Numbered from the stretch's first letter, positions 24,771-32,933 are shown. The stretch: 34,893 nucleotides of DNA from Cytophagales bacterium (GCA_013297825.1 JAAFIN010000018.1:1-34893), one strand, 5' to 3'. Translations and numbers: made by a program. Notes: a model not told the origin generated them from the letters alone.

Positions 24771-25011
24771 TGAATAAAACAATATGCTTAAAAATAAAGT
24801 GTTATCTTAAAATAAAATGCTATTTTTTTCTGTATTTTTAAATAATGTCCTGTAGTTTTTATATTTTTGTCTGTTATATAAGATGTTAATATTTTTATAT
24901 TTTAATTTTTAAATATGAACATTTTTTTTATTCTTTTAAAAAAATCTTCAATTTCTCTAAAACTACAAACTAATATATTTAAAGTAATATATTTAAAAAG
25001 TTTAAAGAAAA
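24771..25011. other. AT-rich gap after murF-alr
   Basis: No gene is visible. TATTTTTG at 24862-24869 fits the -7 consensus and might serve the SpoIIE gene 274 bp downstream, but no -33 box supports it. Confidence 0.4.
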
Positions 25012-25136
25012 AACAGCCAAATTGCTACATAATTGCTACATAATTGTTATATAATTGCAATAATAATGACAATAAGGCTGTTGGCTGTTTCATTTATCAT
25101 TCAACATTTATCATTCAACATTTATCATTTATCATT
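25012..25136. repeat. modular element: AACAGCC...GGCTGTT core and six ATTYAYC-type heptamers
   Basis: AACAGCC (25012-25018) pairs with two tandem GGCTGTT heptamers (25076-25089). Between them are two exact ATTGCTACATA units and one diverged unit. Heptamers ATTTATC/ATTCAAC fill 25092-25133 and the SpoIIE start codon follows 9 bp later. Confidence 0.85.
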
Positions 25137-25142
25137 AAAAAA

Positions 25143-26546
25143 ATGCCTCTTACAAAACATCTCACGCAAAAAATTACAAAAAGAGCCTTAGAAAATGAAT
25201 TAGAAAAAAATTCTGAAAGTTACCATTTATATGGTGCGTGGATTGCTATTTTTGCTGACCCACTTTTTGGATTGACGGATTATTTGAATATGCCTTATGC
25301 TTGGGTTAATATTTTTATTCTAAGAATTTGGGTGGCAGTAGCTACAATAATTACCTTATTTCTTTGGAAAAAATATAAATTTTCCTCCCAAATATTGATT
25401 TTTGTGCCATTTTTTCTAATTTCTTTACAAAATTCTTACACCTTCGCCCTTATCAAACAAACTGATTTTATAGGGCATTGTCTTAATTATGTGGCATTAT
25501 TTATTGCTGGTGGAATGTTTATTTTGTGGAAATGGCAAATTTCTATTGTGGTTATTTTGTTGTCTGCTGTTGCAAAAGTTACTTTTTTTAGCCTTAATCC
25601 ACAATTAAATATTGAACAATCGTTTATTGATGGTTGTTTGTTGTTGATTTTGATTGAAATTCTTTTTATTATTTTGGTACAAACACGTTACAGCCTCACT
25701 ATCCAAAATATTAAATCAAAACTCGCCCTTGTAATGCTCAATGATGAACTTGCTCAACAAAATATCATCATAGAACGCAAAAACAAAGATATTACAGACA
25801 GTATTCACTACGCCCAACGCATTCAGAGTGCAATGCTTTTGTTGGACGAGCAAATAAAAAATACGCTTGACGACAATTATTTTATTTTGTTTAAGCCTCG
25901 TGATGTGGTTTCAGGTGATTTTTATTGGTTTGCAGAAAAAGAAGAAAAAATTATCGTAATTGCTGCAGATTGCACAGGACACGGTGTTCCTGGTGCATTT
26001 ATGAGTATGGTGGGCGATTCGTTGCTTAATAGTATTATTCACGACAAAGAAATCCACCAACCTGATATTATTCTAAATGAACTGCACAAAGGCATTAGAA
26101 TTGCTTTAAAACAAGAAGAAACTGCCAACCGTGATGGTATGGATTTGAGTATGGTGGTTATTGACAAAAAAAATAAAATTGCACAATATGCAGGTGCAAA
26201 AAACCCCATTATTTACATTCAAAATAACCAACTTTTTGAAATAAAAGGCAATAAAATGCCCATTGGTGGCGAACAAAAGGAAGAAAAACGTGTATTTACG
26301 GTTCATAACATAGACATAAGCCAAAATACTATGTTTTATTTATTTACTGATGGTTTTCAAGACCAATTTGGGGGAGAATTTGACAAAAAATTTATGATTT
26401 CAAACTTGCGTGAATTATTTTTGAAAATTCATCTTGAAGATACCAACACACAACAAAAAATATTGGACGAAACTATTACCAATTGGATTGCACAAGGCAA
26501 AGACAAACAAATTGATGATATTACGGTGATTGGGGTAAAAGTTTAA
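25143..26546 (+). CDS. membrane-bound SpoIIE-family (PP2C-type) serine phosphatase
   Basis: I start at ATG 25143 (467 aa) because the in-frame extension to 25044 is only translated repeat DNA. Residues about 30-180 contain about six membrane helices. A short coiled linker (about 195-225) ends in ERKNKDITDSIHYAQRIQSA, typical of Bacteroidota SpoIIE proteins. The phosphatase domain follows: VVSGDFYWF with Asp259, AADCTGHGVPGAFMSM with Asp276, FTDGFQDQFGG, and C-terminal IDDITVIGVKV. These Asp residues bind the two metal ions. Such enzymes dephosphorylate STAS proteins in partner switches; the STAS protein at 7294 is one candidate. No sensor domain other than the membrane part is apparent. Confidence 0.9.
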   Translation: MPLTKHLTQKITKRALENELEKNSESYHLYGAWIAIFADPLFGLTDYLNMPYAWVNIFILRIWVAVATIITLFLWKKYKFSSQILIFVPFFLISLQNSYTFALIKQTDFIGHCLNYVALFIAGGMFILWKWQISIVVILLSAVAKVTFFSLNPQLNIEQSFIDGCLLLILIEILFIILVQTRYSLTIQNIKSKLALVMLNDELAQQNIIIERKNKDITDSIHYAQRIQSAMLLLDEQIKNTLDDNYFILFKPRDVVSGDFYWFAEKEEKIIVIAADCTGHGVPGAFMSMVGDSLLNSIIHDKEIHQPDIILNELHKGIRIALKQEETANRDGMDLSMVVIDKKNKIAQYAGAKNPIIYIQNNQLFEIKGNKMPIGGEQKEEKRVFTVHNIDISQNTMFYLFTDGFQDQFGGEFDKKFMISNLRELFLKIHLEDTNTQQKILDETITNWIAQGKDKQIDDITVIGVKV

Positions 26547-26586
26547 AAAATAGACTACACCACAAATAAAAGCCAAAAATAAAACT

Positions 26587-26727
26587 ATGAAACCACCACA
26601 AATTATTGAATTAGAAAGGGAATTGGGTATTAAATTAAATGAAACCAAAAATCTTGATGATATTTTTAATTTTTATGAAAGTGCAACTTATTTTCTTGAT
26701 AAAATTCTGCCCTTTTTTGAAAAATGA
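26587..26727 (+). CDS. possible 46-residue protein
   Basis: An ATG frame 40 bp after the phosphatase gene encodes MKPPQIIELERELGIKLNE, then NLDDIFNFYESATYFLDKIL and a short end. The composition is protein-like: amphipathic and acidic/hydrophobic, with no poly-Lys/Asn runs as in random AT-rich frames. It could be a small regulator or partner of the phosphatase, or a remnant. No homologue recognised. Confidence 0.45.
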   Translation: MKPPQIIELERELGIKLNETKNLDDIFNFYESATYFLDKILPFFEK

Positions 26728-26843
26728 TAGCATTTAATAAAAAAACACGCTTTTTTATCCAAAAAGTAAATGTAATAAATAAATTTTTACAAAAAAAAGT
26801 CATAAAAACATAATTTTCAATAAATTATTTGCGATTTATATGT

Positions 26844-26851
26844 TAATTTTG
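26844..26851 (+). promoter_or_regulatory. -7 box for the TlpA-like gene
   Basis: TAATTTTG lies 30 bp before the chosen ATG (26882), which supports that start over the upstream ATG at 26840, which lies ahead of the box. A TTG at 26829 is too close to be a -33 element. Confidence 0.5.
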
Positions 26852-26881
26852 TGGGTTTTAAAAAAAACAACAAAAAATAAC

Positions 26882-28081
26882 ATGAATTTTATTATAAGAA
26901 AGATACAAATAAATTTATTCCTTTTTGGTATCTTAATGCCAAATTTTATATTTTTTTCTTGCCAAAAAAATACTGATAATGCTCAAAATACCCAAGAAGC
27001 AGGGAAAAATACCGAAAATAACACGCCACAAATCACACTTACAGGCAATATTCAACCTGCTCAAAAAGGTTGGATAAAAGTAGAAAAATTTGCAGATAAT
27101 AACTTTACGCTTTTGGATTCTGTGGAATTAAAAGGCACTACTTTTAGCGTAAAAATGAACGTAAGTGCGGAAAGTGATTTTTATAAAATTACATTGCTCA
27201 ACAAAAGGCAAATTCCTTTGGTTTTGAGCCAAAACGATAAAAATGTGAAAATTTCGGTTGATGCTAACACGCCTTCGTTGGATTACAAAATAACAGGCTC
27301 ACCAGATTCAGAGCATTATCAAAAACTTAATTCAATTCTTGAAAATATCAACAAAGAAAAACAAAGATTAGGCGAAATCTACAACAAAGCACAAGGAAAT
27401 CCTGCTGAAATGGAACGCATAGAAGAAGAATTTTATGATATGCAACGCAAAAGCATTGAAAATGTCAAAAAATTTATTGGTGAATCTCGCCCTTCTATCG
27501 TGTCAATCGTGGCAAGTAATACGCTTGTGCCAGAAGAAGAATTTGAGTTTTTAAAAAATCTTGCAGAAGAAGTACAAAAAAAGTATCCAAATTCGCCTTA
27601 CACCCAAAAATTTACTGCACAAATTGCAAAAATGGAAACGCAGTTTAAGGAAAAAGAACACATTTCTATTGGAAAAATAGCTCCTGATATTGCGTTGCCT
27701 ACGCCTGACGGTGGTTCTTTGAAAATCTCTGATTTGAAAGGAAAATATGTGATTTTAGATTTTTGGGCTTCGTGGTGCAGACCTTGTAGGGCAGAAAATC
27801 CAAAAGTTGTAAAACTTTACCAAAAATACAAAGATAAAGGCTTAGAAATCTTGGGTATTTCTTTGGATAAAGATGCTATTGCGTGGAAAAAAGCCATTGC
27901 AGATGATAATTTAACTTGGAAACATATTTCTGATTTGAAATTTTGGCAATCAGAAGCCTCACAACTTTATAAAGTACAATCTATTCCTGCTACTTTTTTG
28001 CTTGACAAAGAAGGAAAAATCATCGCAAAAGACCTTAGAGGTAAAGCATTAGAGAAAAAAATGGAGGAAATTTTCAAATAG
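26882..28081 (+). CDS. TlpA-like thioredoxin-fold lipoprotein
   Basis: I use ATG 26882 (399 aa); the longer frame from 26840 would bury the signal peptide and precede the promoter. The signal sequence ends FIFFSC, with Cys27 as lipid anchor. Residues about 50-140 resemble the DUF4369 domain often found ahead of thioredoxins in Bacteroidota, followed by a helical linker (150-260). The C-terminal AhpC/TSA-type domain has GKIAPDIALPTPDG, FWASWCRPCRAENP (Cys299 and Cys302 redox pair) and SIPATFLLDKEGKI with the cis-Pro. It is likely a periplasmic, membrane-attached thiol-disulfide oxidoreductase. The stop codon's last G is the first base of a heptamer array. Confidence 0.9.
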   Translation: MNFIIRKIQINLFLFGILMPNFIFFSCQKNTDNAQNTQEAGKNTENNTPQITLTGNIQPAQKGWIKVEKFADNNFTLLDSVELKGTTFSVKMNVSAESDFYKITLLNKRQIPLVLSQNDKNVKISVDANTPSLDYKITGSPDSEHYQKLNSILENINKEKQRLGEIYNKAQGNPAEMERIEEEFYDMQRKSIENVKKFIGESRPSIVSIVASNTLVPEEEFEFLKNLAEEVQKKYPNSPYTQKFTAQIAKMETQFKEKEHISIGKIAPDIALPTPDGGSLKISDLKGKYVILDFWASWCRPCRAENPKVVKLYQKYKDKGLEILGISLDKDAIAWKKAIADDNLTWKHISDLKFWQSEASQLYKVQSIPATFLLDKEGKIIAKDLRGKALEKKMEEIFK

Positions 28082-28157
28082 TTTAAGGTTTAAAGTTCAA
28101 GATTTAATGTTTAAAGTTCAAGGTTTAATGTTCAAGGTTTAATGTTTAAAGTTTAAA
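28081..28157. repeat. 11 degenerate GTTYAAR heptamers
   Basis: Eleven contiguous 7-mers (GTTTAAG, GTTTAAA, GTTCAAG, ATTTAAT, GTTTAAA, GTTCAAG, GTTTAAT, GTTCAAG, GTTTAAT, GTTTAAA, GTTTAAA) start inside the preceding stop codon. They run in inverted orientation relative to the TTAAACC array at 28461. Confidence 0.92.
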
Positions 28158-28178
28158 ATTTAATAAATTATACAAGCA

Positions 28179-28400
28179 TTTTAATAAATAAGTATTAAAC
28201 TCCGCTAAACAAATAATTTATTTTAATAAATAAACATTAAACTTCACTAAATAACTAATTTATTTTAATAAATAAACATTAAACTTTACTAAATAACTCA
28301 TTTATTTTAATAAATAAACATTAAACTCCACTAAATAACTAATTTATTTTAATAAATAAACATTAAACTTCACTAAATAACTAATTTATTTTAATAAATA
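28179..28400. repeat. five 42-bp tandem repeats plus a partial sixth
   Basis: TTTTAATAAATAA begins at 28179, 28221, 28263, 28305, 28347 and 28389, exactly 42 bp apart. Units differ at only a few bases (for example TTCACTAAATAAC, TCCACTAAATAAC). Each junction contains the palindrome TTTATTTTAATAAA. There are no unique spacers, so it is not a CRISPR array. 42 is six times seven. Confidence 0.95.
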
Positions 28401-28460
28401 AGTATTTTTATTTATTAAATTATAGGAAAATTTTACTAAATAATTTATTTATTTCACTAA

Positions 28461-28578
28461 TTAAACCTTAAACCTTAAACCTTAAACCTTAAACCTTAAA
28501 CCTTAAACCTTAAACCTTAAACCTTAAACCTTAAACCTTAAACCTTAAACCTTAAACCTTAAACCTTAAACCTTAAAC
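28461..28578. repeat. 16 perfect TTAAACC heptamers upstream of wzc
   Basis: Sixteen identical copies (28461-28572) and a partial seventeenth (TTAAAC) end 11 bp before the TTG start codon. Perfect homogeneity of a 7-bp unit indicates recent slippage activity, unlike the degenerate arrays elsewhere in the window. Confidence 0.97.
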
Positions 28579-28589
28579 TTTGAACTTCT

Positions 28590-31112
28590 TTGAAACCCCT
28601 TACAGAAAACGATAAAAACACAGCACCCACAGAGGCAAGCAATTTATTGGCAGATTTAGATATTCCCAAGATACTTAATATACTTTGGCGTAGTATTTTT
28701 TGGATAATTATCATTATGACCGCAAGCATAAGCCTTGCGTGGTTGTACTTGCGTTATACAAAACCTATTTATGAGTCAAGTTCAAGCATAAAACTTAGTA
28801 TAAAAAATGAAAAAACTGCCCAAACTTTACAAGGCGTATTAGGATTAGCAACAAGTGGTGTAGACCAAAATCTCTCAGGAGAAATGGCTTTTATGTTTTC
28901 TGATGTGGTAATGCGTGAAGTAACCAGACGACTTAATATGCACATAAGTTATTACACCAAAGGCACCATATTAAATTATGAAGTATATCCTAACGCTTAT
29001 TTTAAGGTAGAAGAAGAAGAACTTTGGGGAGGTTGTTATGATAAGCCTTTTTATATGAAAACACTCAATGCAGAAGAATATGAACTTTCATATAATTTGC
29101 CTGATGGAAAACTTGTAAAACAAATAGAAAAATTTGGAAGATTGGTAAATGCGTTTAATTGTAGATTTAAGTTAAAATTATTAGAAAAATACAATCCCAT
29201 TTGGAAAAATGTAGTATATTATTTTGTGTTTAATAACCCAAATGCAGGAATGGAATATATATTGACAAGCAAAAATCTTTCAATAGGGCCTGCAGACGTA
29301 AATGCAAAAATCATAGGTGTTAGTTTCAAAGATGAAACCCCAGCCAAAGCACAAGCCATTGTTGCAGCAATTGACAGCGTTTATATTCTGAAAAGTGTGG
29401 AAGAAAAAAGTAAATCCAACAAACAACAAGTTGAATTTCTAAATGAACAATTACGCCAAACGACTGACTCATTACTCAAATATGAAAGACAATTACAAGG
29501 ATTTTTTTTAGAAAATAAAACCAAAAATATTGACCAAAAACAAGATAAATCACTCACAGAAATAGAAAAATTCTTAAAATTAAAAGAAGGCATTGCTAAC
29601 AAATTAGCCATTTACCAAGAATTAGAAGGACTTATTGCCAAAAAAGATTCTTTGAAAGAATTTATACCTTCTGTGCCATTATTGCAAAGTGAATTTGTTG
29701 GAAAAGCCATTGCAGAATACCAACGTGTCCAACAAGATATTAGAAAACTACGCATAGAAGAAATAGGAAGAACAAAACGTGCCATTGCTTATGAAATAGA
29801 AATGCAAAACGCCATAAAAGGGCTTACAGAATATATTATTGGTGCAAAAAAACTACTTTATAAAGAACTTAGAGAAATCAATAGCAAATTTGCAGAAATA
29901 GAAAGCGAACTTTTGGGACTTCCACCCAAAGGCAGAGAATATGCACGTATGCAACGCAATTATGACCGTATGGAGGGCATTTATAACAATATCCTCAACA
30001 AACTTACCGAAATGCGTATTGTTTCCGCAGGTATTGTGCCAGAGGCATTGATTCTCACACCAGCCAACAAACCAACTATTCCCATAGCACCACGAAGGCT
30101 TATTATTTACCTAATTGCAGGAGGCGTGGGTTTGGTGTTGAGCATTGGGCTTGTTGCCATACGTTATTTGATGCATAATATTGTAATGACAGAAGGAGAT
30201 GTATCAAAAATTACAAAAGCATCTATATTGGGGGGTATTCCTGAATACACTGAGGAAAAAATGGATTTTACACGTTTGGTTGTAGTTAGAAAAGATGGTG
30301 ATGATGAAAAAAAAGGGTCACGTTTAAGTGAAGCAATAAAATCTATTCGTACTAATCTTGGATTTATGTTGCCACCAGGCAAAAGACTTTTAGATGGAGA
30401 AACCACACTCTTGTCTGTAACTTCTACCATAAGTGGAGAGGGAAAAACTTTTGTTTCTACCAATTTAGCAGGTGTTATTGCTTCCACAGGTAAACGTGTA
30501 GCTTTGTTAGACTTTGATATGCGAAAACCAAAAATGCACATGGCTTTTGGTTTGGAAAATGGTTATGGTGTGAGTAATATTTTATCAGGAACACGCACAT
30601 ATTCAGAATGTTTAATTCAAATACCAGAAATAAAAGAGAAAACACTTTTTGTTATTACTGCGGGTACTATTCCGCCTAATCCTTCAGAACTTATTGAACG
30701 TGATACATTTGATAAATTAATGGAAGATTTACGTAAAGAATTTGATGTAATAATGATAGACACGCCTCCTGTTGGACTTGTAACTGATGGCATTTTGATT
30801 ATGAGAAAAGTTGATTTACCTATTTATGTAGTGCGTGCAGGTTATTCACGTATTCCATTTTTATATAATATTAATCGTTTGTTGTATCAATATGAATTCA
30901 AAAATTTAAGTGTTGTTTTAAATGCAGTTAAATATACAAAAGGTGGTTATGGCGGTTATGGTACTTATGGTGGGTATTATGGTGTTTATGGTGATGGTGG
31001 GTATTATGGAGAAGATGAAGGAAAAAAGAAAAAACAAAATGGTAACACAAAAGACAAAAAAACTTTTTTTGAAACATTAAAAAGTGTGTTTTTCTTTTGG
31101 AGAAAGAAATAA
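28590..31112 (+). CDS. wzc: Wzc-type polysaccharide co-polymerase with BY-kinase domain
   Basis: In 840 residues: membrane helix 1 (about 35-55), a Wzz-type periplasmic region with coiled coils (about 260-460), a GNVR-like segment (PPKGREYARMQRNYD, about 450), helix 2 (about 505-530), and a cytoplasmic tyrosine kinase. The kinase has Walker A STISGEGKTFVSTNLA, Walker A' VALLDFDMRKP, Walker B VIMIDTPP and a Tyr-rich tail (GGYGGYGTYGGYYGVYG) for autophosphorylation. Such proteins control export and chain length of surface polysaccharide. The start is TTG at 28590: a stop lies three codons upstream in frame and the first internal Met falls inside helix 1. No Wza-like or glycosyltransferase gene is next to it, which is unusual. 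Repeat DNA fills the whole upstream gap. Confidence 0.93.
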   Translation: MKPLTENDKNTAPTEASNLLADLDIPKILNILWRSIFWIIIIMTASISLAWLYLRYTKPIYESSSSIKLSIKNEKTAQTLQGVLGLATSGVDQNLSGEMAFMFSDVVMREVTRRLNMHISYYTKGTILNYEVYPNAYFKVEEEELWGGCYDKPFYMKTLNAEEYELSYNLPDGKLVKQIEKFGRLVNAFNCRFKLKLLEKYNPIWKNVVYYFVFNNPNAGMEYILTSKNLSIGPADVNAKIIGVSFKDETPAKAQAIVAAIDSVYILKSVEEKSKSNKQQVEFLNEQLRQTTDSLLKYERQLQGFFLENKTKNIDQKQDKSLTEIEKFLKLKEGIANKLAIYQELEGLIAKKDSLKEFIPSVPLLQSEFVGKAIAEYQRVQQDIRKLRIEEIGRTKRAIAYEIEMQNAIKGLTEYIIGAKKLLYKELREINSKFAEIESELLGLPPKGREYARMQRNYDRMEGIYNNILNKLTEMRIVSAGIVPEALILTPANKPTIPIAPRRLIIYLIAGGVGLVLSIGLVAIRYLMHNIVMTEGDVSKITKASILGGIPEYTEEKMDFTRLVVVRKDGDDEKKGSRLSEAIKSIRTNLGFMLPPGKRLLDGETTLLSVTSTISGEGKTFVSTNLAGVIASTGKRVALLDFDMRKPKMHMAFGLENGYGVSNILSGTRTYSECLIQIPEIKEKTLFVITAGTIPPNPSELIERDTFDKLMEDLRKEFDVIMIDTPPVGLVTDGILIMRKVDLPIYVVRAGYSRIPFLYNINRLLYQYEFKNLSVVLNAVKYTKGGYGGYGTYGGYYGVYGDGGYYGEDEGKKKKQNGNTKDKKTFFETLKSVFFFWRKK

Positions 31113-31116
31113 CAAT

Positions 31117-31199
31117 GTTGAATGTTAAATGATGAATGAAACAGCCAAATAAGAGCAGGATTTTCAGGATTTTAGGATTAGCAGGATTAAATACAAATT
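31117..31199. repeat. modular repeat element, first half (reverse orientation)
   Basis: It begins 5 bp after the wzc stop with GTTGAAT, GTTAAAT and GATGAAT, then AACAGCC (31140-31146), AAATAAGAGCAGGATT and CAGGATTAAATACAAATT. It is the reversed counterpart of 5494-5580. Confidence 0.8.
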
Positions 31200-31346
31200 A
31201 AAACTTTTAAAAATAGGCATAAATGCCTATTCTGTACATATTTTTGTATTTTTATGTATAGCACAGGCATTTATGCTTGTGAAACGTCAAACAAACATAT
31301 TCCACATTGGGATTTATACATTTCTTAGCAGGATTAAATACAAATT
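31178..31346. mobile_element. 147-bp insert flanked by 22-bp direct repeats
   Basis: The 22-mer at 31178-31199, beginning TTAGCAGGATTAAATAC, recurs exactly at 31325-31346. Between the copies lie two related hairpins: ATAGGCAT-AA-ATGCCTAT (31213-31230) and CACAGGCAT-TT-ATGCTTGTG (31262-31281, one mismatch). This looks like a small element inserted in, or excisable from, the modular repeat. It also contains TATTTTTG at 31239-31246, a possible -7 box for lysC. Confidence 0.6.
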
Positions 31347-31408
31347 GAACCTTAAACCTTGAACTTTAAACTTTAAACTTTAAACTTTAAACTTTTAAAC
31401 CTTAAACT
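31345..31408. repeat. TTRAACY heptamers upstream of lysC
   Basis: Seven contiguous heptamers (TTGAACC, TTAAACC, TTGAACT, then four TTAAACT) fill 31345-31393. After a 1-bp slip come TTAAACC and TTAAACT. The array ends 6 bp before the lysC ATG. Confidence 0.92.
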
Positions 31409-31414
31409 GTTCCT

Positions 31415-32686
31415 ATGGAAGTTTATAAATTTGGAGGTGCGTCAGTAAGTTCGCCTCAAAATATTGAGAAAGTAATAGAAATTATAAAAAATTATAAAAA
31501 AAATAATCCACAAAATTCGCTTTTGTTGGTCGTGTCTGCTATGGGCAAAACCACCAATGCTTTGGAAAATATTTTAGCGAATTTTTGGTTAAAAAATGAT
31601 TTTGAAACACCCAAAAATCAGCTTTTGGATTATCACAAAAACATTTTGGATTTTTTTGTTTCAGAAGAATTGAGTAAAAATTTTTTTGAAAACATAACCC
31701 AAGAATTGGATATTATTTTAAAAAAATTGCCAAATATTGCTTACAACAGAGATAAAGCGTATGATAGTTTGGTGGGTTTTGGGGAAATTATTTCCTCAAA
31801 AATAATGGCTGAAATCCTAAAATATCAATTACCTGAATTGCCTCTCACGTGGATAGATGCTCGCCTGATGATAAAAACTGATGAAACATTCAGAGAAGGA
31901 CATCTTGATTGGGAAATTACCCAAACCAATATTAAGGAATTAAAGCCAATTCTTGGGCAAAAAATCGTTATCACACAGGGTTTTATAGGAAGTACCAACA
32001 AAGAAGATATGATAACTTTGGGGCGTGAAGGCTCTGATTATTCTGCCTCTATTTTTGCGAGTTGCTTACAAGCTCAAAAACTCACTATTTGGAAAGATGT
32101 CGCAGGTGTGCTTTCTGCTGACCCCAAAAAATACCCTGATTTTGCAAAACTTTGGGACAATCTTACTTATACGCAAGCGGTTACAATGACGTATTACGGT
32201 GCGTCAGTTATTCACCCAAAAACCCTCTCACCGTTACGCCAAGCAGATATTCCGCTTTGGGTAAAATCTTATCTTAACCCAGAAAACAGAGGAACTTGTA
32301 TCAGTCATCAAGCGAATGAAACGCAATTTATGAGCCTTATGACAAAAGAAAATCAAATTTTGATAAAATTTGAAAACCCAAATTTTCAGTTTTTGAGGGA
32401 GGACGAAATGGCAGATTTTCTTTTGCATTGCAAACATTGCAACATCAGTATTACTTTTTTATACAAAAATGCTTTTCAGCTTTATATCATTACTGACCAC
32501 AGAGAAGAAAAATTAGCAAAATTACATCATTTACAAAAATTTGAGGTGGTTGCAACAGGAGAATTTTGGACAACAATGTACGCAAATCAAGAAAACATTT
32601 TACCAAAAAATGCAAAAGTCATTTTGGAAACTACCAGCGAAGATAGAAATGGAACATTGCGACATTTTTTTATAGAAAATTTGTGA
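31415..32686 (+). CDS. lysC: aspartate kinase
   Basis: The N-terminal amino-acid-kinase domain (about 1-295) has KFGGASVSS (5-13), LLVVSAMGKTTNAL, ITQGFIGS, TLGREGSDYSAS and IWKDVAGVLSADP, the aspartokinase set. It phosphorylates aspartate as the first step to Lys, Met and Thr. The C-terminal 120 residues are where ACT regulatory domains belong; here only one degenerate ACT-like unit is discernible (LIKFENPNFQF...ISITFLYKNAFQLYIIT). At 423 residues it is a little shorter than typical monofunctional enzymes. Feedback control may be altered. It is monocistronic, with heptamer repeats abutting its start. Confidence 0.93.
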   Translation: MEVYKFGGASVSSPQNIEKVIEIIKNYKKNNPQNSLLLVVSAMGKTTNALENILANFWLKNDFETPKNQLLDYHKNILDFFVSEELSKNFFENITQELDIILKKLPNIAYNRDKAYDSLVGFGEIISSKIMAEILKYQLPELPLTWIDARLMIKTDETFREGHLDWEITQTNIKELKPILGQKIVITQGFIGSTNKEDMITLGREGSDYSASIFASCLQAQKLTIWKDVAGVLSADPKKYPDFAKLWDNLTYTQAVTMTYYGASVIHPKTLSPLRQADIPLWVKSYLNPENRGTCISHQANETQFMSLMTKENQILIKFENPNFQFLREDEMADFLLHCKHCNISITFLYKNAFQLYIITDHREEKLAKLHHLQKFEVVATGEFWTTMYANQENILPKNAKVILETTSEDRNGTLRHFFIENL

Positions 32687-32780
32687 TTTTTTTTCAACAC
32701 ACAAAAATTAAAATGGTTATCTAACAATTTTTTTGGAAAAAGAAAAAAATGATACAGCACAATAAATGTGTGCTACATTA

Positions 32781-32883
32781 GAGTTCTTTAAATGAAACCA
32801 TATTAGAACACAGATTTTTTTCTTTTTTTATAAAATTTTGATGTTTTTCATCAATTTTTAGATTTCATTTAAAAAACCCTAAT
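32781..32883 (-). repeat. long dispersed repeat, copy R3 (inverted, with deletion)
   Basis: Read on the minus strand it begins ATTAGGGTTTTTTAAATG like copy R2 and ends GGTTTCATTTAAAGAACT like copy R1, but lacks about 30 bp of the ATCCGT units. Position-by-position similarity in the hairpin half is very high. Confidence 0.85.
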
Positions 32884-32933
32884 ACTCAAAAAAACAAAAT
32901 ACTTTGTTTGTTATTTCATTTAACATTGAATTT

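Noticed and set aside
25044-25142. N-terminal extension of the SpoIIE phosphatase
   Set aside because: It translates the AACAGCC core and ATTTATC heptamers, which are non-coding repeats elsewhere.
28179-28400. 42-bp direct repeats as a CRISPR array
   Set aside because: The units are contiguous with no unique spacers, and no cas genes are present.
28461-28578. Telomere-like sequence (TTAAACC resembles plant-type TTTAGGG repeats)
   Set aside because: The array is internal, lies between bacterial genes, and similar heptamers occur in other gaps; it is simple tandem repeat DNA.
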